From an uncultured Candidatus Melainabacteria bacterium (lineage in GTDB: Bacteria; Cyanobacteriota; Vampirovibrionia; Gastranaerophilales; Gastranaerophilaceae): a DNA stretch of 17,342 nt. The stretch covers positions 1-17,342 of the forward strand of contig CAKUXO010000027.1 in NCBI GenBank assembly GCA_934700385.1. Reading direction: 5' to 3'. Shown here one piece after another: positions 7,849-14,216 of the stretch. Both the position numbers and the translations under genes were made by a program. How positions within the stretch are numbered: the stretch's first letter is position 1; each line of letters opens with the position of its first letter. The notes below the pieces were generated by a model, which was given only the letters and a program-made list of their open reading frames with translations, had not been told where the DNA came from and did not search any database.

Positions 7849-9033
7849 ATGACTTTAGATGAAATTGAAAAAATATATTTATCTTCTTATTTTTTATTAA
7901 AATTTAGATATTTATTAAACGATTTAGTTTTTAAAAATTTTCTTTTATTATTAAAAACTTTAAAAACTGCGCAAGATATTCAAGAAATTTTTGAAAAATA
8001 TTCTTCTTTTTTATATGAATTAAATAAAAAAGGTTATGATGATTTTTCAAAATATGTTTTAGATTTAATTAATGAAAATAAAATTAATTTTTCAGATGAA
8101 AACAGTCTAAATCCTGAAATAGAAATAATTTCATCTTTATTAAAAATTAATTTTGAAGAAATTAAAAATCTTTTGCTTTCAAAATTTGAAGAATTTTCTT
8201 CTGTGATTTTAAAAATGCCAAAATTTAAAACTTCAGATTTTTCTTTTAATATTGAAACCCTTAAAACTATTGAAAAAAATGATGATATCTTTAAATTAAA
8301 TCGTGCTTTTGTGTTTGATAAAAGTCTTGAAATTTATCCGATTGATTTTATAGAAAAAACAAAATTTAAAGATTTAAAAGGTTATCAAAGCCAAAAGAAA
8401 GTTCTTTTAGAAAATACGTCTTCTCTTTTAAAAGGTAAAAAAGTTAATAATATTTTACTTTATGGGGACGCTGGTTGCGGAAAATCAACAAGTGTTCGTG
8501 CTCTTTTAAATGAATTTCAAGAGCTAAAAATTGTTCAAATTTTTAAAGATAATTTAATCAATCTTGATAAACTTTATTTAAAATTAAAAGATTTACCTTA
8601 TTATTTCATTATTTTTGCTGATGATATTTCTTTTGATTTTAATGACGCAACTTTTTCAACAATGAAAGCAATTTTAGAGGGTTCAATCATCCAATGCCCA
8701 AAAAATGTTGCAATTTATGCAACTTCAAATAGGCGCCATTTAATTAGAGAAGATTTCCAAGCAAGAAAAGGAGATGAAATTCATCTTAATGATACCCTAA
8801 ACGAAACTTCATCTTTATCTGAAAGATTTGGAATAAATTTATTATTTCAAAAACCAAACCCTCAAGAATTTAATGAAATTGTTTTAAAACTTGCAAAAGA
8901 TAATAATATTGAAATTGATGACAACTTATTAATTGAAAAAGCTAATCGCCTTGCACTTATTAAAGGTTCAAGAAGCCCAAGAGTTGCACGTCAATTTATA
9001 GATAACTGCATAAATCACGTAAGCATGGAATAA
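7849..9033 (+). CDS. DUF815 family AAA+ ATPase
   Basis: A cytoplasmic P-loop ATPase of the DUF815 group. Residues 1-180 are helical and unusually rich in Lys, Leu, Phe, Asn and Glu, with no motif. The AAA+ core follows: Walker A GDAGCGKS at 206-213, Walker B-like FADDIS at 256-261 (Asp258-Asp259), sensor-1-like ATSNRRH at 291-297, and SLSERFG ending at 328, where Arg326 may be the arginine finger. The GDEIHLNDTLNE and SLSERFG segments are what identify DUF815. The last part, SPRVARQFIDNC, fits the lid helix. Family members probably act as loaders or remodelers, but the substrate is unknown. The start is one base after the debranching enzyme stop, so the two are co-transcribed. A terminator follows the gene. 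Confidence 0.88.
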   Translation: MTLDEIEKIYLSSYFLLKFRYLLNDLVFKNFLLLLKTLKTAQDIQEIFEKYSSFLYELNKKGYDDFSKYVLDLINENKINFSDENSLNPEIEIISSLLKINFEEIKNLLLSKFEEFSSVILKMPKFKTSDFSFNIETLKTIEKNDDIFKLNRAFVFDKSLEIYPIDFIEKTKFKDLKGYQSQKKVLLENTSSLLKGKKVNNILLYGDAGCGKSTSVRALLNEFQELKIVQIFKDNLINLDKLYLKLKDLPYYFIIFADDISFDFNDATFSTMKAILEGSIIQCPKNVAIYATSNRRHLIREDFQARKGDEIHLNDTLNETSSLSERFGINLLFQKPNPQEFNEIVLKLAKDNNIEIDDNLLIEKANRLALIKGSRSPRVARQFIDNCINHVSME

Positions 9034-9035
9034 GT

Positions 9036-9069
9036 AAGACCTGCTTTTAAAAAATTAAAAGCAGGTCTT
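9036..9069. terminator. bidirectional terminator hairpin
   Basis: A perfect 15-bp stem (9036-9050 with 9055-9069) with an AAAA loop sits between the convergent DUF815 and flagellin genes. Neither flank has a long T-run after the stem. However, the stem ends are A/T-rich (AAGACC...TTTTAA), so each RNA carries some U residues within the arms. It probably serves both genes. Confidence 0.65.
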
Positions 9070-9091
9070 GTGGAGAGAAAATTTAAGTTAT

Positions 9092-10090
9092 TTAGCCGCC
9101 GATTAAACTTAGCGCAGCTTGTGGTAATGTATTTGCATTTGCTAAAATTGCTACGTTAATTTGTTGTAAGATTTGATTTTGAGTCATATTTGTTGCTTCA
9201 GAAGCAATATCCGTATCTGTATAAACACTTTTTGCAGATTCTAACGATTCAACACGAATTGTTAAAGAATCATAAGAGCTATCCATTCTGTTTTCATAAG
9301 CCCCAAGATAACCCCTTCTTGTTGTAATTGCGTTAATTGCGTCTTGAATTTTTTGCATATATTTTCTGCAATTTTCGTTAGTTGGGTCAAACGCTGAATC
9401 TGTAAGTTTTTCATAATCATCTTTTTGAACTTCAGTATCAGTACCTTCGTAGTAATATTTTGTTTCAGTTGTACCGTCATCAAGAAGTTTTGAAACAGGA
9501 ACTACAACTTTATCTCCGTTTGCTTTATCAATTTTAGCTTCAGGATTTAAGTTACCTGGAAGGTCGATACCAAAGGCTTTTGTGTGACAATCTGTCAAAG
9601 CTCTTGAAATATCTAAAATTGAACCGGTTGAACTATCAGGACCTAATTGAACAATGATTTCATCGGTTGTGCCGTCAAGCATATTTTTACCGTTGAAGTT
9701 GATTGTTTCAGAAAGTCTGTTGATTTCATTCAATCTTTCAATGATTTCTTGAACAGCAGCTGTATTAGAACTTACGTCATTAGTTTCATTTGCCATATTA
9801 ACCAAAAGGTCGTTTGCCCTTTGAAGATGGTCACCGATTGAAACCATGCCGTCTTCTGCTACTGTCAAAAAGTTTTTAGCAGTTTGGATGTTTTGCATAG
9901 CTTGTTTTGAACCTCTGATTAAAGCGTTCATATTTTCAGAAATAACCAAGCCCGCAGCGTCATCACCTGCTCTGTTGATTTTTAAGCCCGAAGATAGCCT
10001 TGTCATAGTATCTGTTAATTTGTTCGTACTTTTGTTTAGGCTATTTTGTGCATTTAATGATGGTATGTTAGTACCTAATGTGATTGCCAT
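9092..10090 (-). CDS. fliC: flagellin
   Basis: Flagellin is the filament subunit exported through the flagellar type III apparatus. The conserved N-terminal D0/D1 region covers about 1-140 (ITLGTNIPSLNAQ, RLSSGLKINRAGDDAAGL at 31-48, NLMDG-type end at NFNGKNMLDG). The conserved C-terminal region covers about 250-332 (LGAYENR, then IASEATNMTQNQILQQ to the end). The variable central domain is short, giving 332 residues in all. LQR..DL at 89-95 keeps the Arg and Leu positions of the TLR5-recognised surface in Salmonella flagellin (inference only). I set the start at 10090, at MAITLGTN preceded by GGAGAG. The in-frame ATG at 10201 would add 37 residues foreign to flagellins and would place the promoter inside the gene. 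A sigma-28 promoter lies directly upstream. No other flagellar gene is in the window. Confidence 0.96.
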   Translation of the reverse strand: MAITLGTNIPSLNAQNSLNKSTNKLTDTMTRLSSGLKINRAGDDAAGLVISENMNALIRGSKQAMQNIQTAKNFLTVAEDGMVSIGDHLQRANDLLVNMANETNDVSSNTAAVQEIIERLNEINRLSETINFNGKNMLDGTTDEIIVQLGPDSSTGSILDISRALTDCHTKAFGIDLPGNLNPEAKIDKANGDKVVVPVSKLLDDGTTETKYYYEGTDTEVQKDDYEKLTDSAFDPTNENCRKYMQKIQDAINAITTRRGYLGAYENRMDSSYDSLTIRVESLESAKSVYTDTDIASEATNMTQNQILQQINVAILANANTLPQAALSLIGG

Positions 10091-10119
10091 TTTTTTCTCT
10101 CCATTTTTCCACAATATAA

Positions 10120-10146
10120 CTATCGTAAAATTTTTCTTATACTTTA
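10120..10146 (-). promoter_or_regulatory. sigma-28 (FliA) type promoter of flagellin
   Basis: Reading the minus strand, TAAAGTAT (10139-10146) is followed after exactly 11 bases by TACGATAG (10120-10127). The classical sigma-28 sequence is TAAAGTTT-N11-GCCGATAA, so 7 of 8 and 5 of 8 positions match at the right spacing. The transcript would start near 10113, leaving room for the GGAGAG ribosome site before the ATG at 10090. Confidence 0.8.
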
Positions 10147-10175
10147 GTAGTAACTTCTTATACTTTAGTTGTAAC
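10134..10175. repeat. 21-bp tandem duplication spanning the flagellin -35 region
   Basis: Bases 10134-10154 and 10155-10175 are two adjacent 21-base copies differing at one position. Each contains the -35 element ATACTTTA (minus strand TAAAGTAT). Only the inner copy has a -10 element at the right distance. The 21-base period is two helical turns, which would place both copies on the same DNA face. Confidence 0.75.
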
Positions 10176-10247
10176 ATATCCTGAAAATTCAGTTGTGGCA
10201 TATATTTCAGGCACTTTAAAAAAATTTTTAAATATCCTCTAAAAGTA

Positions 10248-10275
10248 TTAGAAAATTCTTTTTTTGTGTTAAAAT
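10248..10275 (+). promoter_or_regulatory. possible promoter of rsmE, close to a leaderless start
   Basis: TAAAAT (10270-10275) ends only nine bases before the rsmE ATG at 10285, with a poor TTAGAA (10248-10253) 16 bases upstream. If this -10 is used, the transcript begins within a few bases of the start codon. There is no well-spaced ribosome binding site: AAAGAG at 10277-10282 is too close to the ATG. Confidence 0.35.
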
Positions 10276-10284
10276 TAAAGAGTT

Positions 10285-11010
10285 ATGCCACATTTTTTAA
10301 TCAAAAATGAAGAAATTAAAGATGATTTCATTGAACTTAATGACAGTGAAAATTTCTTCCATATCGTTAAAGTTTTAAGGACAAAAGTAAACGAAAAATT
10401 AAAATTTATTGATGAAAATAAAATCGTTTATGAAACAACTGTTGTTGAAGTTGATAAAAAAAACTTAAAAGCAAAAATCGAAAAAAAATATAAAACAGAT
10501 AGAATTTTAAAAAATAACTTATCTTTAATTTTAGCAACTCTTATGACGGACGCTCAAAACCTTGCTATTGCTAACGCTACTCAATGCGGAGTTAAAACAA
10601 TCTATCCTGTTATATCTGATAACTGTTCGGTTTCAGAAAAATCTTTAAATCAAAAAGTTGAAAAATGGGCAAAAATTGCAAACGAAAATTTTAAACAATG
10701 TGAAAGAGGAGATATCGTTAAAATTTCTGAAATTGCACCTTTGAAAGAAACATTATTAAAATTTAAAAAAGAAAATGTTTTAATTTTTGCTGAAAAATAT
10801 GAAAATATTTCAATTGAAAATTCTCTAAAAGATATAGATAAAACTTCTGAAATAGTTGTTGTAATAGGTCCTGAGGGCGGTTTTTCAAACGAAGAATTTG
10901 ATTTTTTCATAAAAGAAAACTATAAATTAATTTCTTTAGGTAAAATGATTTTTAAAGCGCCAAATGCCGTTGTGGCAGGTATTTCTAACATCGTTTCAAG
11001 GATAGAATAA
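10285..11010 (+). CDS. rsmE: 16S rRNA (uracil-1498-N3)-methyltransferase
   Basis: RsmE methylates N3 of U1498 in 16S rRNA using S-adenosylmethionine, and belongs to the SPOUT (trefoil-knot) superfamily. The start MPHFLI matches the usual MPRFFV-like N-terminus of the PUA-like domain (about 1-70). HIVKVLRTK at about 26-34 is also family-typical. In the catalytic half, IGPEGGFSNEE begins at 194 and LGKMIFKAPNAVVAGIS forms the C-terminal knot. In most RsmE proteins this knot reads LG.RILR.ETA, so the Arg-Glu-Thr pattern is altered here. At 241 residues the length is normal. It overlaps the tRNA nucleotidyltransferase gene by one base (TAATG), so the two RNA-maturation enzymes are translationally coupled. 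Confidence 0.88.
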   Translation: MPHFLIKNEEIKDDFIELNDSENFFHIVKVLRTKVNEKLKFIDENKIVYETTVVEVDKKNLKAKIEKKYKTDRILKNNLSLILATLMTDAQNLAIANATQCGVKTIYPVISDNCSVSEKSLNQKVEKWAKIANENFKQCERGDIVKISEIAPLKETLLKFKKENVLIFAEKYENISIENSLKDIDKTSEIVVVIGPEGGFSNEEFDFFIKENYKLISLGKMIFKAPNAVVAGISNIVSRIE

Positions 11011-12317
11011 TGTTTTTAGACCCAATTTTAAACTCAATTTCAGATTTAATTAAAGAAAAAGAAGTTTTTCTTGTTGGGGGATATTTAAGAAATTATTTTT
11101 TAAATAATGAAATTTCTCCTGATAGAGATTTAGTTGTTCTTGAAAATTCAAAAGATTTAGCCCTTAAAATAGCGCAAGAGCTCGATGGAACATTCGTTGA
11201 ATTAGATAACGAAAATGAAATATATAGAGTTGTTCTAAAAGATAAAATTAACTATTTTGATGTTTCAAAAGCCCTTGAAAATGATATTTTAAAAGATATT
11301 CAAAGGCGAGATTTCACAATTAATTCTATTTTTTACAACCTAAATAAAAAAGAAATTTTTGACCCCCTAGGTGGACTTAATGACCTTAAAAATAAAGTTT
11401 TAAAAACATATTCATTAGATAATTTTAAAGATGACCCATTAAGATTTTTAAGGCTTTTTCGCTTCTATTCAAAATTAAATTTTAAAATTGATGATGAACT
11501 TTTAAATTTTACAAAAGAAAATTTTTCTTTAATTAATAACGTTGCAAAAGAAAGAATTAATCAAGAAATAATTAAAATTTTTGAGGGGGATTATGTATCT
11601 GAAACTCTTTTAAAAATGTATGATTTAGGAGTTTTAGAGCTTGTTTTTCCTTTTGTATCTGAAATTAAAAAGGTGCCAAAAAATTCTCATCATCACCTTG
11701 ATTTAATTCATCATTCAATTGAAACAGTAAAAAATATTCAAATTAATAAGCCCCTGTTAAAAATTGCCGCTTTTTACCATGACATCGGTAAACCCTCTAC
11801 TTGGACAATTGAACCTATGGGGCGACATCGTTTCATTGGTCATGATGTTAAAGGTGCACCTATTGCTAAAAAAGAGCTTGAAAACTTAAAATTTTCAAAT
11901 AAACAAATTGCCTATATTACTAAAATGATAAGATATCATATCTATCCTGCTAGTTTAATTAATTGTCCAGATAACAAAAAGGCATTCGCTCGTTTTGTTA
12001 AAAAACTAGATAAAGACACCCCAGATATTATAGATTTATCAAGAGCAGATAGATTAAGTGCCCAAGGTGAAGATGTTTCAAAAGAAATGATTGATTTAAG
12101 CCTTGCTCATCTTGATAATTTATTAAATTATTATAACGAAGTTAAAAATAAAATCGAAAATTTCACATTTTTATTAGACGGCAAGGAAATAATGAAACAC
12201 CTTAATTTAAAACCCTCTAAAAAAATTGGTGAAATTTTAGATAAATTAAAAGAAGCTCAACTTTCAGGTGAAGTTAAAACAAAAAAAGAAGCCTATCTTT
12301 TTATTGAAAAACTTTAA
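11010..12317 (+). CDS. cca: CCA-adding type tRNA nucleotidyltransferase with HD domain
   Basis: A class II nucleotidyltransferase that builds or repairs the 3' CCA end of tRNA. The head has GGYLRN (23-28), catalytic DRD (Asp38 and Asp40) and Asp84 as a possible third carboxylate. RRDFTIN (99-105) and DPLGGLNDL (118-126) follow, then the nucleotide-templating motif, here DDPLR (141-145) where EDxxR is usual. The C-terminal half is an HD phosphohydrolase domain: HH at 234-235, HDIGKP at 257-262 and HD at 278-279. In some bacteria, including cyanobacteria, CC and A addition are split between two enzymes. The sequence alone does not say whether this one adds CCA, CC or A. The 435-residue length fits the HD-containing group. 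It starts within the rsmE stop codon. Confidence 0.9.
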   Translation: MFLDPILNSISDLIKEKEVFLVGGYLRNYFLNNEISPDRDLVVLENSKDLALKIAQELDGTFVELDNENEIYRVVLKDKINYFDVSKALENDILKDIQRRDFTINSIFYNLNKKEIFDPLGGLNDLKNKVLKTYSLDNFKDDPLRFLRLFRFYSKLNFKIDDELLNFTKENFSLINNVAKERINQEIIKIFEGDYVSETLLKMYDLGVLELVFPFVSEIKKVPKNSHHHLDLIHHSIETVKNIQINKPLLKIAAFYHDIGKPSTWTIEPMGRHRFIGHDVKGAPIAKKELENLKFSNKQIAYITKMIRYHIYPASLINCPDNKKAFARFVKKLDKDTPDIIDLSRADRLSAQGEDVSKEMIDLSLAHLDNLLNYYNEVKNKIENFTFLLDGKEIMKHLNLKPSKKIGEILDKLKEAQLSGEVKTKKEAYLFIEKL

Positions 12318-12342
12318 TCTCACCCGCAAAAAATTTTTTTCA

Positions 12343-12375
12343 GGGGTTTTAATATAAATAAAAAAGGAAAACCCC
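12343..12375 (+). promoter_or_regulatory. hairpin enclosing the ribosome binding site of the 12379 gene
   Basis: GGGGTTTT (12343-12350) is complementary to AAAACCCC (12368-12375), which ends three bases before the ATG at 12379. The AAGGA ribosome site (12364-12368) lies in the loop and at the stem base. Folding would limit ribosome access. If transcription starts at the TATAAA-like sequence at 12353, the left arm would be absent from the RNA, so the structure matters only for transcripts coming from cca. Confidence 0.35.
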
Positions 12376-12378
12376 AAA

Positions 12379-13353
12379 ATGAAAATAAATAATTCTTTTA
12401 CAACCCCAAATTTTAAAGGCTATGACGCTGCCCCTCTTAAAAAACTTTATATGAGTTCAGGTTTTGATGAATTTAAACCTGAAATGGATAACATTTCCAA
12501 AAAAGAAAATTTTGAAATGTGCTATTGCAATTCTGCTGAAAGTTTTGACCAAGATTTTAAAGTTGTTTTAAATAAAAATAACTCAACCTTTTTAAACATG
12601 AAAAGTTGTTTCTATCAACTAGGAATTGATGATACCCCCGAAGTTGAAAAAGAATACGGTTTAAAAGTTAATAGATATTATAAAGATATGTTAGATGATG
12701 AAAATTTCATCGATGGCGGAAATTGTTTCTTAGGTAAATTTGAAGATGGCAAAAAATGGATGTTAATAGGCTCTTTTAGTAACCTAGGAAATCAATTAGA
12801 TATTAATGAAATTTCAAAAGAATATGATGTTGAACCCCAAAACATTCTCTTTTTAAATCAGCAAGATTATCACCTTGATATGTTCATTAGGCCAATCGGT
12901 TTTCCTTATGTTTTAATTGATGACCCCGCTTTAAATGAAGATAAAAGAAATCTTGACCCAACTATTTGTATGTTTGAAAAAGAAAATGTTGAAAAATTAA
13001 AAGCCTTTGGTTTTAAACCAATTGAAATTTCAGGCAACAAATCTCCTAATGTTAATTTTATGAATGCAGTTGTTAATAAACATCCTGATGGCTCAATTTC
13101 ATATATAACAAATTCTTCTGAAACAGATGACCCAAAAACAATTGAACAACAAAAGAAATTTGAATTTGACCTTGAAAAAGCCTTAAGAAAAGCAAAATTA
13201 AAAGATAAAAATGTTCCAAAATTAAAAAACATCTATTTTGTTAAAGGTGAAACAAGAGGTAAATATAATGACGCTATGATTAACCTACAAGAAGGCGCAG
13301 GCGGCATACATTGTATGACCCTTGAACACCCTGATTTTGATAAATGGGCTTAA
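12379..13353 (+). CDS. putative guanidino-modifying enzyme (agmatine/peptidyl-arginine deiminase fold)
   Basis: Three spaced motifs suggest the pentein fold of agmatine deiminase and bacterial peptidyl-arginine deiminase: DGGN at 112-115, HLDMFIRPIG beginning at His165, and GGIHCMT at 308-314 with Cys312 in the position of the catalytic nucleophile. A possible early acidic motif is FDQDFK near residue 55. Such enzymes deiminate or transfer guanidino groups of arginine, agmatine or related compounds; the substrate here is unknown. At 324 residues the length fits. There is no hydrophobic signal peptide. The N-terminus carries NFKGYDAAPLKKLYM before the enzyme domain, a pattern I associate with many proteins of gut Gastranaerophilales (from memory, unverified). 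The start has AAGGA upstream. It lies 61 bases after cca and converges with, and overlaps, the gene at 13350-14006. Confidence 0.6.
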   Translation: MKINNSFTTPNFKGYDAAPLKKLYMSSGFDEFKPEMDNISKKENFEMCYCNSAESFDQDFKVVLNKNNSTFLNMKSCFYQLGIDDTPEVEKEYGLKVNRYYKDMLDDENFIDGGNCFLGKFEDGKKWMLIGSFSNLGNQLDINEISKEYDVEPQNILFLNQQDYHLDMFIRPIGFPYVLIDDPALNEDKRNLDPTICMFEKENVEKLKAFGFKPIEISGNKSPNVNFMNAVVNKHPDGSISYITNSSETDDPKTIEQQKKFEFDLEKALRKAKLKDKNVPKLKNIYFVKGETRGKYNDAMINLQEGAGGIHCMTLEHPDFDKWA

Positions 13354-14006
13354 ATAACTTCTCTTACTAATTTAATTAATTCAACAAATCTTTTTGATAG
13401 TTCAACTTGAGAAATTTTCAAATTTTGAGCAATTTCAGTTTGATTATTTTTTCTAATGTATCTTAAAGAAAAAATATCATAATATTTTTTAGATGGAAAT
13501 TTTGAATCAATTGCTTTAACTATATGAATTAATTTTTCAATTGTATGTTCAGAAACTCTTTTTTGCGGACAAAATTCTAATGGATCAATTAAAACATCAA
13601 CCGCATCATATTTTTCACTTCTTTGTATTTCTTCTTTTAAGTTAACAATGCTGTTTTGAATTTTGTTTTTTTGCGCAACTTGTCTTTCATCTAAAACAGT
13701 TTTTCTTTTCAAACTAACAACATCATCTCTCATTTTTGCTTGTTGTTCAATTTGGCGATAAATTTTTGTTTCTTCAAAACGCTGTTTTTCTTTAATGATA
13801 TAATCCATACAAGAATCAGAAATAATCAACAAATGTCTTCTTAAGCGTGACATATCCCTTATTGCGTCGATTATTAAATAAGATTTTTTATAAATCGCTT
13901 CGCAAAAAAGGTCAATTAATTCTTCATGTCCTCTAAACTTAGGACTTTCTCTGATGACGGACTCGATAAGTGCTCGATGTTCTTTTTTAATTTCTGGTTT
14001 CTTCAT
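13350..14006 (-). CDS. sigma-70 region 4-like helix-turn-helix protein
   Basis: The 218-residue protein ends in a helix-turn-helix like region 4 of sigma-70 factors: YYDIFSLRY (175-183) then QTEIAQNLKISQVELSKRF (189-207). The N-terminal part (about 8-72, including HEELIDLFCEAIYKKSYLIIDAIRD) is helical and faintly recalls region 2, but the strong sigma-2 promoter-melting pattern is not evident. A lysine/glutamate/glutamine-rich coiled-coil-like middle (about 72-135) separates the two. It could be an alternative sigma factor, an anti-sigma partner or a sigma-like DNA-binding regulator. No anti-sigma gene is adjacent. A minus-strand TATAAT at 14058-14063 is a candidate -10 element, and an AAAGAAG site precedes the ATG. 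Its stop codon shares bases with that of the convergent gene (TTAA). Confidence 0.65.
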   Translation of the reverse strand: MKKPEIKKEHRALIESVIRESPKFRGHEELIDLFCEAIYKKSYLIIDAIRDMSRLRRHLLIISDSCMDYIIKEKQRFEETKIYRQIEQQAKMRDDVVSLKRKTVLDERQVAQKNKIQNSIVNLKEEIQRSEKYDAVDVLIDPLEFCPQKRVSEHTIEKLIHIVKAIDSKFPSKKYYDIFSLRYIRKNNQTEIAQNLKISQVELSKRFVELIKLVREVI

Positions 14007-14148
14007 AACTTCTTTTTTTCGATTAATTAAACCGAACTACATCTATAATAAAATATTATTATAAATAAGTCTAATATGACACTTTCTTAACAATTTTTGT
14101 AACATTTCACCCAAAATATAGATACAAAGATCTATTTTATTAAAATTT

Positions 14149-14177
14149 TTGGACTTCATTTATTTTGGCGCTATAAT
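14149..14177 (+). promoter_or_regulatory. candidate promoter of bamA
   Basis: A perfect TATAAT (14172-14177) lies 17 bases after TTGGAC (14149-14154), which matches the -35 consensus only in its first three bases. The leader would be about 33 bases, with GGAG (14210-14213) just before the ATG at 14217. The rest of the 210-base divergent space (14007-14216) is AT-rich. It also holds a small inverted repeat, ATAGAT-N6-ATCTAT, at 14118-14135. Confidence 0.45.
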
Positions 14178-14216
14178 AAAATAAGATATTATTTATCTGA
14201 TAATGACTTGGAGTAG

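Noticed and set aside
10091..10201. Earlier in-frame start for flagellin
   Set aside because: It would put the sigma-28 promoter and ribosome site inside the coding region and add 37 residues not found in flagellins.
13530..13640. CRISPR array or tRNA genes anywhere in the window
   Set aside because: No regularly spaced repeats and no cloverleaf-like sequence were seen on either strand; this interval was only one of several checked by eye.
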